Part shown: positions 21,938-32,310 of the stretch, piece by piece
Numbering within the stretch: position 1 is the first letter of the stretch
Layout of the letters: each line of letters opens with the position of its first letter
Assembly (NCBI RefSeq): GCF_000004195.4
Contig: NC_030681.2
Span: 137,299,506 to 137,363,505, forward strand
From: Xenopus tropicalis
Taxonomy: Eukaryota > Chordata > Amphibia > Anura > Pipidae
Length of the DNA: 64,000 nt
Reading direction: 5' to 3'
Translations under genes and position numbers: made by a program
Notes under the pieces: model-generated
The model's input: only the letters and a program-made list of their open reading frames with translations
Databases searched by the model: none
Told to the model about the DNA's origin: nothing

Positions 21938-23455
21938 CATGGTAACATAGTAAGTTAGGTTGAAAAAAGAAATATGTCCATCACATTCAAACTTAATGCC
22001 TATATATAACCTGCCTAACTGCTAGTTGATCCAGAGGAAGGCAAAAACCCCATCTGAAGCCTCTCTAATTTGCCTCAGAGGGGAAAAAATTCCTTCCTGA
22101 CTCCAAGATGGCAATCAGACCAGTCCCTGGATCAACTTGTACTAAAAGCTATCTCCCCTACCCCTGTATTCCCTCACTTGTACTGAGAGCTATCTCCCAT
22201 ACCCCTGTATTCCCTCACTTGTACTGAGAGCTATCTCCCCTACCCCTGTATTCCCTCACTTGTACTGAGAGCTATCTCCCATACCCCTGTATTCCCTCAC
22301 TTGTACTGAGAGCTATCTCCCATACCCCTGTATTCCCTCACTTGTACTGAGAGCTATCTCCCCCATACCCCTGTATTCCCTCACTTGTACTGAGAGCTAT
22401 CCCCCATACCCCTGTATTCCCTCACTTGTACTGAGAGCTATCCCCCATACCCCTGTATTCCCTCACTTGTACTGAGAGCTATCTCCCATACCCCTGTATT
22501 CCCTCACTTGTACTGAGAGCTATCCCCCATACCCCTGTATTCCCTCACTTGTACTGAGAGCTATCCCCCCTACCCCTGTATTCCCTCACTTGTACTGAGA
22601 GCTATCTCCCATACCCCTGTATTCCCTCACTTGTACTGAGAGCTATCTCCCATACCCCTGTATTCCCTCACTTGTACTGAGAGCTATCTCCCATACCCCT
22701 GTATTCCCTCACTTGTACTGAGAGCTATCCCCCATACCCCCGTATTCCCTCACTTGTACTAAGAGCTATCTCCCATAACCCTGTATTCCCTCACTTGCTA
22801 AGAATCCATCCAGCCCCTTCTTGTACCTATCTAATGTATCTGCCAGTGCAACTGATTCAGGGAGGGAATTCCACAGTTTCACAGCTCTCACAGTAAAAAA
22901 TCCTTTCCTAATATTTAGATGGAACCTCCTTTCTTCTAATCAGAATGGGTGCCCTTGTGTCAGTTGGAAGGACCTCAGAGAGGTTATTATACGATCCCCT
23001 TATATATTCATACATAGTTATCATACCCCCCTTCTCCAGTGTAAACAACCCTAACTTGGCCAGTCTTTCCTAATAACTTTCCATACCCTTTACCAGCTTA
23101 GTTGCCTCTGTACTCTCTCTAACTCAATCATGTTCCGTTTGAGCACTGGAGACCAAAACCTCCTACTGTGAATCTATACCCCATTTAATACAGCTCAAAA
23201 CCTTGTTCCCCTTGCAGCTGCTGCCTGGCATTGCTTGCTACAGCCAAGTTTATTATCTACAAGGACTCCAAGTTCCTTCTCCCATTAAGGGTATAAGTGG
23301 CTGCATATTTTTACATCCCAGGTGCATGACCTTACATTTATCCACATTAAATCTTATCTGCCACTTAGCCGCCCAGATTGCCAGTTGGTCAAGATTCTGC
23401 TGCAAGGATGTCACATCCTGAATAGAATTGATTGGGCTGCAGAGTGTCATCTGAC
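21938..23455 (-). mobile_element. 5'-truncated CR1/L2-like LINE, reverse transcriptase C-terminal part
   Basis: Read on the minus strand, the copy starts just at a possible catalytic box (SDDT, about 23450, in a shifted frame). It continues through an RT segment with LDQLAIWAAKW and FNVDKCKVMHLG (frame at 23489-23253). Next come LGVLVDNKLGCSKQC-like residues, GHPF (stop) LEERRFHLN, IRKGFFTVRAVKLWNSLPE and RYKKGLDGFLASEGIQGYGR, then a stop codon. A 3' untranslated part follows with 'gccatcttggagtcaggaag' and a terminal 'cctaacttactatgttac'. Frameshifts and internal stops make it a dead copy. The residues are diagnostic of the CR1/L2/Rex group of non-LTR elements; the exact clade is not determined. 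Confidence 0.85.
22146..22800 (-). repeat. 41-bp minisatellite inside the LINE, about 16 units
   Basis: The plus-strand unit is TCACTTGTACTGAGAGCTAT then CTCCCATACCCCTGTATTCCC (41 bp). There are 39- and 43-bp variants differing in the number of C or CT after 'gctat'. Read on the minus strand, each unit begins with the last codons of the LINE (S E G I Q G Y/V G R), its stop codon TAG, and the first bases of the 3' untranslated region. The ORF-proximal copy at 22760-22800 joins the LINE coding sequence directly. Confidence 0.95.
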
Positions 23456-23599
23456 AAGCTACTGTCTTCTTAATAAAAAGGGAAATCATTTTTAAAATAT
23501 AAAATGTTTTGCTTATAATGGAGTCTATGGGATATGGCCTTCCTGTAATTTAGAACTTTCTGGATAGCAAGTTTCCAGATAATCGATCTCATACCTGTA

Positions 23600-24592
23600 C
23601 ATGGATGTTGGTTGGCACCGGCAGGCTAGCATACACACACACAGATTATCTATGAAACTTTGTATTGTATGCTATTTTCTGTAAGTGTATGGCCAGTTTA
23701 GGAAACATATAATCTCCATGCAGCTTTGAGAGGCCAACAAAAATATGCTGGAGGCCAGTATAGTGGCTAATTTGGCCACCTAATGCACCTGTGGGACTGA
23801 AGAGATTTTAGAACAATGTTGAACAAGGCGTCTCCCCTATGTATCCATATTAAATACATAATGATAAGAGGTATGAGGTAATGCACCTGGGGAACAGTAG
23901 GCCTAGTGTCTGGATGGGTGGGTGAGGATTAGAACAAGCATTTGGATGGTATTATGCATCCCTGTGGTTTGTATGGGGAGGCTAACAATAGAGCCACTAT
24001 ATCGTTTGTGTTTGGATGTTGTTGCTTTCGATAGAGTGTTTGAATAGGATAGGGGTGTTGCTGTAGCTCTAGTGTCTGGGTAGTAATGAGACTTATGAAT
24101 CTATATGGAAGGCTTCTTATACAGGCACAAAGGAGATAATGAGATGGGAAACTGAAGCTCACTGTGGAGAGGAAGAAAGCGAGAGGGTCCAGTGTGGAGG
24201 AAAGAGGAAAATGGTTTTGGAGCTCACTTAAGGCTCTATGGTTGGAAGAGGGAAATATGATCAGAAGAGGAACAGTGGGAAACGGATGTGATAGAGTATG
24301 AATTCCTGGGCGTAGGGCGGGGTTATGGAACGTCCCCTGCAAGATCCATTTCCAGTCCATGTTTGATCTTCTTTTCTGGATTTTTACTTTACACTTAAAC
24401 GTCACAAGGAACAGTATGGCACTTAAGTAAGGCACTGGCTACTATATACCTTATAACTAAACCCCATGGAGTTAGAAGCTGTTATATGTTTAAAAACATA
24501 TATCAGTTGCCATTTTTCACATAAATATTATGAGACAGACATGAGGGTTATGATCTGTGACCAAGAATTAAAAGTCAGCTAAATAACTTTTC
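23600..24592. other. unassigned stretch
   Basis: About 1 kb. It includes the longest open frame of the window (168 codons, minus strand, 23929-24435), read through a purine-rich plus strand and giving a Ser/Leu/Pro-rich product with no domain. I consider it a chance frame. Confidence 0.4.
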
Positions 24593-25222
24593 CAGTGTCA
24601 GTGGGCCCTCCTGCTTCTAACCATTTGGCCTACATGGTCATCCCTTATTTCTGTAGGGAAACAAAGAGGCCAAATAGATTATACCTCCCGATTTTAACTG
24701 AACAGTCCCAATTTTAACAGCTCAGCCCTCAGTCCCAGATTCTTACTGAAAAGTCTCTCATTTCCCTTTGATCTCCTGCACTGAACTCTAAAACAGATAC
24801 AAAGTTTCTCAAACTTAATTAGATAAGTAGTTTTTGGCAGAGATCCCAGAATACTTAACCCCTGCACTGAGATACAATTGTAACTAATAAGCTAAACAGG
24901 TCTCTTGGGGGAACTGACTTGCATCTCTACAGGGCAATTTCACCTTTTTAGCAAAACTGTAATAACACATAAAACAAGACACCAAAACAGCCAGAAATGT
25001 GTTCAAACTTTAAATTTCCTGCTAAATATTGTAACGTGGGAGTGGTATATAAGGGGTGTGATCACAAAAATGGGCGTGGCATTTCTTTTTGTCCTTCTTT
25101 ACATTTTACAAATGTTGGTTGGTATGATACAGTAGATGGAAGGATAGATTATTGTATGTAAAAAAAAAACAGAATTGAAGAATAAAGAGGCTGTGCAAGG
25201 AGAGAAGGAAAAATAGTTTGGC
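24593..25222 (+). mobile_element. hAT-type MITE (CAGTGTCGG family) split by a second element
   Basis: The left half (24593-24681) has CAGTGTC, 'agtgggccctcctgcttcta' and 'catggtcatcccttatttct'. The right half (25131-25222) resumes with 'gtagatggaaggatagatta' and 'gaataaagaggctgtgcaag'. Together they follow the order of the intact copy at 8661. The terminal repeat on the right is missing, so no target duplication is visible. Confidence 0.65.
24682..25126. mobile_element. TACCTCCC-ended MITE nested in a hAT-type MITE
   Basis: It begins 'tacctcccgattttaactga' and ends 'acaaatgttggttggta'. The reversed right end (TACCAACCAACATT) is an eroded match to a TACCTCCCAACATT terminus that I associate with frog MITEs. 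It sits exactly where the surrounding CAGTGTCGG element is interrupted. The 76-codon frame at 24905-25135 lies within it and is not a gene. Confidence 0.55.
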
Positions 25223-25364
25223 TCTCATACAGGCTATCTACTATTATGCCAGGAAGGAATTGAAGGAATCATATATAAAGAGCTAAACATTCTGAATTTA
25301 TACCCAATAATTCTCAGATAACAAAAAAAGCTTGTACTCCATTATATGTGTTAAAGGGCAGCCA
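25223..25364. other. short spacer
   Basis: No recognised feature. Confidence 0.3.
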
Positions 25365-25535
25365 ACGCTGACCAAGTTTGTGCCTTAATGGGGAATATTG
25401 CCCATAGCAACCAATCAGATCTTTGTTTTTGTTTTCTAACTTGTAGGTGACCGTTCAAATCTAATTGCTGATTGGTTGCTATGGGCAACATCACCAGTGA
25501 TGTTTTTCTCCAATGTTAATAAAGGCACTCAAAAG
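25365..25535. mobile_element. GGTTGCTATGGG foldback MITE
   Basis: The inner arms 'cccatagcaaccaatcaga' (from about 25399) and 'gctgattggttgctatgggc' (about 25467-25486) face each other across a 50-bp loop. The outer parts 'gaccaagtttgtgccttaat' and 'tgttaataaaggca' are more decayed. It is the same family as 11439-11597. Confidence 0.6.
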
Positions 25536-26037
25536 CATGTGAGGGCACACACATTAGGGTGCATATGTTCCTCTGACCAAACGAGTAGCTGTTGATATGG
25601 CAACTGTCATAGTGGATATCCAAAACAACATCAGGTTCTGTCACGTAGTTGAGATAACAAGCACTTGTCCCAAACAGTTCACTGAAGTTCATTGTAGCGC
25701 ACACGTGACCTGCATCGGGGCCCTAATTAAGCACGTGCCACTTCACAAGGACAGTTATGCATAGCATACACAGTAAGGGACATATTGATCAAGGGGGGAA
25801 ATAGAGCTCCTCACAAAGGGTAAATTCTCAACTCTCTAATCTCTTATATGGGGATTTTATGGGCATATTTATCAAAGGGTAAAAGTATAGCCCTGTTTGA
25901 TTGGCCAGGCAGCGCCACCTGACCCGGTTACTGACGTTAATATGGCTCCTCGGTTGGAATCACTGGATTACCATTTTGCTACAAGCCAACTTGCATTCAT
26001 TATTGAGTGCATTCATATTCATTGTTACATTTGATAG
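25536..26037. other. unassigned stretch with possible MITE relic
   Basis: 'gggacatattgatcaagggg' (25779) and 'gggcatatttatcaaagggt' (25861) look like two ends or a duplicated end of an old 'ATTTATCAA' MITE. No complete element can be delimited. Confidence 0.35.
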
Positions 26038-26673
26038 TACAGGTATCGGACCCCTTATCCGGAAACCCAGGTTCCAAATTATGGAAAGGCCATCTCCCAT
26101 AGACTCCAATTGTAATCAAATAATTTACATTTTTAAAAATGATTAAATTTTTCTCTGTAATAATAAAGTAGAACCTTGTACTTGATCCCAACTTAGATAT
26201 AATTAATCCTTATTGGGGGCAGAACAGTCCTATTGGGTTTATTTAATGGTTAAATGATTCCCTTTTCTCTGTAATAATAAAACAGTACCTGTACTTGATC
26301 CCAACTAAGATATAATTACCCCTTATTGGGGGCAGAACAGCCCTATTGGGTTTATTTAATGGTTAAATGATTCCCTTTTCTCTGTAATAATAAAACAGTA
26401 CCTGTACTTGATCCCAACTAAGATATAATTACCCCTTATTGGGGGCAGAACAGCCCTATTGGGTTTATTTCATGGTTAAATGATTCCCTTTTCTCTGTAA
26501 TAATAAAACAGTACCTGTACTTGATCCCAACTAAGATATAATGAATACTTACTGGAGCCTAAACAATCCTGTTGGGTTTAATTACTGTTTAAATAATTTT
26601 ATTAGCAGACTTAAGGTAGGATATCCGAATTACAGAAAGACCCCTTATCTGGATAATAGGTCCCATACCTGTA
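26038..26673 (+). mobile_element. TACAGGTATGGG-family MITE with both ends and a 4-unit 113-bp array
   Basis: Both termini are present: TACAGGTATCGGACCCCTTA at the left and 'ggtcccatacctgta' at the right (26673). After 'ggccatctcccatagactcc' there are about four 113-bp units (26150-26570). The first is the diverged single-copy type (ACCTTGTACTTG, TTAATCC), followed by near-identical inner units. The last unit decays through 'gaatacttactggagcc'. TA flanks each end, but whether it belongs to the terminus or is a target duplication cannot be decided. Confidence 0.9.
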
Positions 26674-27503
26674 CATATATATAAATACAAGCTATTTAGC
26701 TCAGCTTATTGGATCGATTTTTCATGACACAAAAGCCAACGGCATTTCATTGGCAGAAGTGCAATTGTTAGATTTCAGTCTCCTGCCAGAGTCCACACCT
26801 TTTACCAGAAAATCTTTCCTCATCGCTCTGCCCTGAGGTCTCGCTGAGAGAATGAGATTTATCATTTTTGAAAAGTACCTAAAAGGACTTGGGAAGGAAG
26901 AAATTGCTCTGCGGAGAGTACCTGTTTGTCCTGTTCTGAATGGCTGCTGTGACTGCCGGCACAGAATGTATACACTGCATACTAAACTCCAGCCATTGTT
27001 AAAGTGACACTGATATGTTCTTATCATCGATAGGAATGTGTCAGGGTTTCTTGGAATGAAGGGCCACAATCTAGTTTTTCTACAAAACTCCCTTCAAGCC
27101 AGTTTTTATACACTATAACATATAAAATTAGCACTTGTGATAAAGACATTTTTTCATCAATGCGTTCCCACAGGCCTCAATTGAAGACCAGGGGGCCTTT
27201 GTCATTGCAGGACAGCAAGGACCCCAGGCTGAGAAAGTAAATGCGATTAATCTACTGTGCTCCAGCTGTTATCAACTCCATACTCAGCAACCCATGGCAG
27301 GCCTCAAGTGCAGGGAGTTGCAGTTAAACAAAAGGTGGACAGACACAAGTGTGACATCTCTGGTGTGTATGCTAAACATTGTACATTTACCAGCATTTTC
27401 CCCCCATGGTACCCTAGTAATACTGAAGGCTCAGGGCAAATATTTCTTCTCTACTCTAAAACCAAACTTAGGGAACTAATGTCAGTGATCCCTCTACCCT
27501 ACA
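26674..27503. other. unassigned stretch, possible conserved non-coding segment
   Basis: It has no repeat landmarks from 26700 to 27250 and high sequence complexity. A 115-codon minus-strand frame (26722-27069) has no family features. 'cagccattgttaaagtgaca' (about 26990) would fit a SOX/TCF-type site by eye only. Cross-species alignment would decide whether this is a conserved element. Confidence 0.25.
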
Positions 27504-28008
27504 TTAAAGGGAAACTTTACCCCCAGAATGAATACTTAACCAACAGATAGTTTATACTATGCTAAGTGAAAAGAATCTTGCCAAACTGGAATATATATAT
27601 ATATCAGTAAATATTGCCCTTTTACATCCTTTCCCTTGAGCCGCCATTTAGTGATGGGCTGTGTGCCCCTCAGAGATCAGCTGCCAGGAAATAATGCAGC
27701 TCTAACTGTAACAGGAAGTAGTGTGGAAGCAAAAGATAGAACTCTGCCCATTCATTGGCTGATGGGGCCTAGCATGTATGTGTGCCTTGGCTTGTTTATG
27801 TGCACTGTGAATCCTATGATTCCAGGAGGTGGCCCTTAGTACTTAAAATGGCAATTTTCTATTTAGGATTACCCAATGGCACATACTACTAATAAAGTAT
27901 ATTTTTATGAAAATGGTTTATTTAGATGAAAGAGAGTTTTCTGTATGTGCTGGTTTATGCAATATATTTTGATAGAGGCCTACTATGTTTGAGGGTATAG
28001 TTTTCCCT
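27504..28008 (-). mobile_element. TTAA-flanked ~500-bp MITE, copy 3 of 3
   Basis: It starts after TTAA (27504-27507) with AGGGAAACTTTACCCCC and ends '...ggtatagttttccct' at 28008, without a clear right TTAA. It is the reverse complement of the elements at 2840 and 5908. Landmarks are 'gtgcactgtgaatcctatga' and 'gacaggaaataatgcagctc'-like sequence. An (AT)n stretch at 27592-27604 is specific to this copy. Confidence 0.8.
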
Positions 28009-29054
28009 GTCCCTGAAGAGATAAGATTGCTGTTATTACATGTAAACTTTCAAGCCCCCACATACTCAGGGCTGCCATCATGGGGAGGAGTCCTGTCAGG
28101 GACCCAGTCACATTTGGAGGGGGGGGGACAGAAATATGATTTGTGGGCAGGGTTTGGGGTGGAATGGGTGTATTTAGGTGTAATGGGGTATAGCAAGGAC
28201 AGGGTGTGGCCTATTTAGACAAAGCATTTTTCTTAAATTCTAATTAGACGGCAAGTTTCACCCCCCTGGGGCCAATGGTAGACAGTGGGCTAATAGCTTT
28301 GGCCCTGCTAACTAAGAAGCAAGGAGCCCAATCATTTGTGATGGTGGCTCTGCCCTTACTGATATTGCAAGCAGAATACAACCTGCCATGCTTGGTTTGC
28401 AGATCAGAGCACTTATTGGCAGGATAATGGGGAAAGCCAACTGTGCTGGGGCACAGTATTCCAGTATATACTTTCTTCTGACAGGACTATTCTGGCACAA
28501 GGACACAGTGTGCAATAGGCATGTATTTTCTGTTTAGCTTAAACCTGGTTTTACAACAACATTAAATGAGCAGGAAAAAAAAGCCTCATAGAAGCTGCCA
28601 AACAAATCTGAAATGTCTTGACAGAAAAAATCTCTAGGCTACAAAATGCTATTATAAGCACAGTATTCTCATTAAAAGCCTGTGCTTTCTTTTCTCCCAG
28701 AGGGCAGAGTCCTCGTGAGACTGGCCCTCTGGCACAACATGTGATAGAGCTAATCTGTCTTCCCTTGGACAGCACTGCGAATATGCAAACCCAGGTGGCA
28801 CTAATAGGTTTACTGTAATAAGTGCGGAATTGGATACAGTGTGTTACACAGAGAGAAATTCCCACACATCCCTTCTGTGTCTGTAAAGCCTTAACCATCG
28901 GGCACTACTACAAAGCACCGTGCATAGAATTTATTTAGCTCATCAAACCCGCACTCTTCTGGCAAACTCATTAAGGACTCTTTTTTCTTTATTTAGTTCA
29001 GTTATTTGCAAGGGCAAGTTTAGAGCAGGGGGAGAGGGGATTTGCCCTAGTACC
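28009..29054. other. unassigned stretch, possible conserved non-coding segment at 28550-28980
   Basis: The first half is G-rich and unrecognised. From 28550 to 28980 the sequence is complex and repeat-free, with 'gcgaatatgcaaacccaggt' (octamer-like ATGCAAA) and 'ctgtgctttcttttctcccag'. Both strands have only short frames with no domain. Confidence 0.25.
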
Positions 29055-30868
29055 CCCAGCTGTAGTATTATTCAGTAGTTGTAACAGTGAGGATAATTGT
29101 AGTGGTAGGAAGAAGGGACTTAGTGAGATAGTAGCCTCTGGGAAGGGACTGTGGCTGTGGGATAGCAGGTATAGTAAGGAGAGATGGTGCCTATAGTAAC
29201 AGTGGGGGGATAATAGCCTCTGGGAAGGGACTGGGGCTGTGGGATAGCATGTATAGTAGGGAGAGATGGTGCCTATAGTAGCAGTGGGGGGATAATAGGC
29301 TCTGGGAAGGGACTGGGGCTGTGGGATAGCAGGTATAGTAGGGAGAGATGGTGCCTATAGTAGCAGTGGGATAATAGCCTCTGGGAAGGGACTGTGGCTG
29401 TGGGATAGCAGGTATAGTAGGGAGAGATGGTGCCTATAGTAGCAGTGGGGGGATAATAGCCTCTGGGAAGGGACTGTGGCTGTGGGATAGCAGGTATAGT
29501 AGGGAGAGATGGTGCCTATAGTAGCAGTGGGATAATAGCCTCTGGGAAGGGACTGGGGCTATGGGATAGCAAGTATAGTAGGGAGAGATGGTGCCTATAG
29601 TAGCAGTGGGGGGATGATAGCCTCTGGGAAGGGACTGGGGCTGTGGGATAGCAGGTATAGTAGGGAGAGATGGTGCCTATAGTAACAGTGGGGGAATGAT
29701 AGCCTCTGGGAAGGGACTGTGGCTGTGGGATAGCAGGTATAGTAGGGAGAGATGGTGCCTATAGTAGCAGTGGGGGGATAATAGCCTCTGGGAAGGGACT
29801 GTGGCTGTGGGATAGCAGGTATAGTAGGGAGAGATGGTGCCTATAGTAGCAGTGGGGGATAATAGCCTCTGGGAAGAGACTGGGGCTGTGGGATAGCAGG
29901 TATAGTAGGGAGAGATGGTGCCTATAGTAGCAGTGGGGATAATAGCCTCTGGGAAGGGACTGTGGCTGTGGGATAGCAGGTATAGTAGGGAGAGATGGTG
30001 CCTATAGTAGCAGTGGGGGGATAATAGCCTCTGGGAAGGGACTGGGGCTGTGGGATAGCAGGTATAGTAGGGAGAGATGGTGCCTATAGTAGCAGTGGGG
30101 GATAATAGCCTCTGGGAAGGGACTGTGGCTGTGGGATAGCAGGTATAGTAGGGAGAGATGGTGCCTATAGTAGCAGTGGGGGGATACTAGCCTCTGGGAA
30201 GGGATTGGGGCTGTGGGATAGCAGGTATAGTAGGGAGAGATGGTGCCTATAGTAGCAGTGGGGGGATAATAGCCTCTGGGAAGGGACTGGGGCTGTGGGA
30301 TAGCAGGTATAGTAGGAAGAGATGGTGCCTATAGTCGCAGTGGGGGGATAATAGCCTCTGGGAAGGGACTGTGGCTGTGGGATAGCAGGTATAGTAGGGA
30401 GAGATGGTGCCTATAGTCGCAATGGGGGGATAATAGCCTCTGGGAAGGGACTGGGGCTGTGGGATAGCAGGTATAGTAGGAAGAGATGGTGCCTATAGTC
30501 ACAATGGGGGGATAATAGCCTCTGGGAAGGGACTGGGGCTGTGGGATAGCAGGTATAGTAGGAAGAGATGGTGCCTATAGTAGCAGTGGGATAATAGCCT
30601 CTGGGAAGGGACTGGGGCTGTGGGATAGCAGGTATAGTAGAGAGAGATGGTGCCTATAGTAGCAGTGGGGGGATAATAGCCTCTGGGAAGGAACTGGGGC
30701 TGTGGGATAGCAGGTATAGTAGGGAGAGATGGTGCCTATAGTAGCAGTGGGGGGATAATAGCCTCTGGGAAGGGACTGTGGCTGTTGGATAGCAGGTATA
30801 GTAGGGAGAGATGGTGCCTATAGTAGCAGTGGGGATAATAGCCTCTGGGAAGGGATGGTGCCTATAGT
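29055..30868 (+). repeat. ~82-bp minisatellite, about 21 units (plus orientation)
   Basis: The unit reads GATAATAGCCTCTGGGAAGG, GACTGTGGCTGTGGGATAGC, AGGTATAGTAGGGAGAGATG, GTGCCTATAGTAGCAGTGGG plus 0-3 G. Length is about 77-82 bp depending on the G run. Two subtypes differ at ACTGTGGCT versus ACTGGGGCT and are interspersed without a clean higher-order period. Three neighbouring units near 30310-30510 share AGGAAGAGATGG and TAGTCGCA/TAGTCACA, indicating recent local duplication. The first 60 bp (29055-29115) is a diverged edge; the last unit is truncated. The unit is the reverse complement of that at 43936-45030. Confidence 0.95.
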
Positions 30869-30894
30869 AACAATAGAGAAAATGTTATCCTTAG

Positions 30895-31145
30895 TACAGG
30901 CATAGGATATATTATCCAGAATGCTTTGGTCCTGGGTTTTTTGGATAAGGTATCTTTTCATAATTTGGATCACCACACCTTGAGTCTGCTAAACATTTAA
31001 GCATGAAATAAACCCAGTAGGACTGTTGTGTCACCAATATGTATTCATAAAGCTTGGTTAGGATTAAGTACAAGGTACTGTGTTATTATTATAGAGAAAA
31101 GGCAAATCATTTTTCTGAATAACAGGTAAGGGATCCCATACCTGA
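30895..31145 (-). mobile_element. TACAGGTATGGG-family MITE, unexpanded copy
   Basis: The termini TACAGGCATAGG (30895) and 'ggatcccatacctga' (31145) flank a single copy of the internal unit ('aataaacccagtaggactgt', 'ggattaagtacaaggtactg'). It has the single-copy form TACAAGGTACTG rather than the array form TACAGGTACTG. It begins 26 bp after the end of the 82-bp array. Confidence 0.85.
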
Positions 31146-31422
31146 ACCACTTTTTATTAGTGTTAGTAAACCTATGTGCTTTAATGTGTTACAGATCAAT
31201 TCTCAGCTGTTGCTGCCAGGAGTTGCACGTTAACAAAAGATAGAGAGCTGTCCTCCTCTGATTTTATATTTTTAATTGTCAACCCTGGAAACCCAGATTA
31301 ATCATGACAACTGCAAATGTATATAAATATTTATGCAGCCATACCCTACAGCAAATACAGTAAATCTGCAGTACAAAAGGCAGGAGAAAATGAATTGAGA
31401 ACATAAAACACATTTTAGTATA
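31146..31422. other. unassigned spacer
   Basis: Short stretch without clear features. 'ttgctgccaggagttgcacg' resembles the 'gttgcagtccaac' type of hAT remnant seen elsewhere, but no ends are visible. Confidence 0.3.
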
Positions 31423-32217
31423 TTTCCTTTGTATCTGTAATAATAAAACAGTACCTTGTTCTTGATCCCAACTAAGATATAATTACCCCTTATTGGGGGC
31501 AGAACAGCCCTATTCGGTTTATCTAATGTTTAAATTATTCCCTTTTCTCTTTAATAATAAAACAGTACCTGTACTTGATCCCAACTAAGATATAATTACC
31601 CCTTATTGGGGGCAGAACAGTCCTATTCGGTTTATTTCATGGTTAAATGATTCCCTTTTCTCTGTAATAATAAAACAGTACCTGTACTTGATCCCAACTA
31701 AGATATAATTACCCCTTATTGGGGGCAGAACAGCCCTATTGGGTTTATTTCATGGTTAAATGATTCCCTTTTCTCTGTAATAATAAAACAGTACCTGTAC
31801 TTGATCCCAACTAAGATATAATTACCCCTTATTGGGGGCAGAACAGTCCTATTGGGTTTATTTCATGGTTAAATGATTCCCTTTTCTCTGTAATAATAAA
31901 ACAGTACCTGTACTTGATCCCAACTAAGATATAATTACCCCTTATTGGGGGAGAACAGCCCTATTGGGTTTATTTCATGGTTAAATGATTCCCTTTTCTC
32001 TGTAATAATAAAACAGTACCTGTACTTGATCCCAACTAAGATATAATTACCCCTTATTGGGGCAGAACAGCCCTATTGGGTTTATTTCATGGTTAAATGA
32101 TTCCCTTTTCTCTGTAATAATAAAACAGTACCTGTACTTGATCCCAACTAAGATATAATTACCCCTTATTGGGGGCAGAACAATCCTATTGGGTTTATTT
32201 AATGTTTAAATGATTTT
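31423..32217 (+). repeat. 113-bp minisatellite, about 7 units, from a TACAGGTATGGG-family MITE lacking ends
   Basis: Seven 113-bp units with the same inner sequence as the other loci. The first is edge-type ('taccttgttcttgatcccaa') and the last ends 'gaacaatcctattgggttta' then 'tgtttaaatgatttttgagg'. Neither terminal inverted repeat is present, so the array survives as a fragment of its host MITE. An unexpanded relative is 280 bp upstream in opposite orientation. Confidence 0.9.
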
Positions 32218-32255
32218 TGAGGAAATCCCGCAGTTATTAAGAGCCAAAAGGGCCA

Positions 32256-32310
32256 CTGTATACTCTGTTTTTGTGCTGTTTTATGTGCAATATAAAAACA
32301 GAGTATACAG
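32256..32310. repeat. perfect 17-bp hairpin
   Basis: The arms CTGTATACTCTGTTTTT (32256-32272) and AAAAACAGAGTATACAG (32294-32310) are exact complements across a 21-nt loop. The hairpin lies 38 bp after the 113-bp array. It could be a pre-miRNA-like stem or the core of a small foldback element; the AT-rich arms and lack of homologous ends leave both open. Confidence 0.7.

Larger units (their letters stand above)
21777..23599 (-). mobile_element. TACAGGTATGGG-family MITE split by a LINE
   Basis: The left part (21777-21936) runs 'ctcagaacctggggttttct', 'ttcgtaatttggatctccat' and 'aataaggattaattatattt', then stops at 'ggattaagta'. The right part resumes at about 23456 with 'caagctactgtcttcttaat', continues 'gggatatggccttcctgtaa', and ends in TACCTGTA at 23599. 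The missing middle is interrupted by the minus-strand LINE. The 113-bp unit is present only once, so this is an unexpanded copy. The left terminal repeat is missing. Confidence 0.8.

Noticed and set aside
23929..24435. Longest open frame (168 codons, minus strand)
   Set aside because: It has biased Ser/Leu/Pro composition from a purine-rich complementary strand, no domain, no upstream promoter or splice context, and is of a length expected by chance in 64 kb.
26722..27069. 115-codon minus-strand frame as a possible exon
   Set aside because: No splice-site-bounded coding block or family similarity could be seen. The stretch is kept only as a possible conserved non-coding segment.
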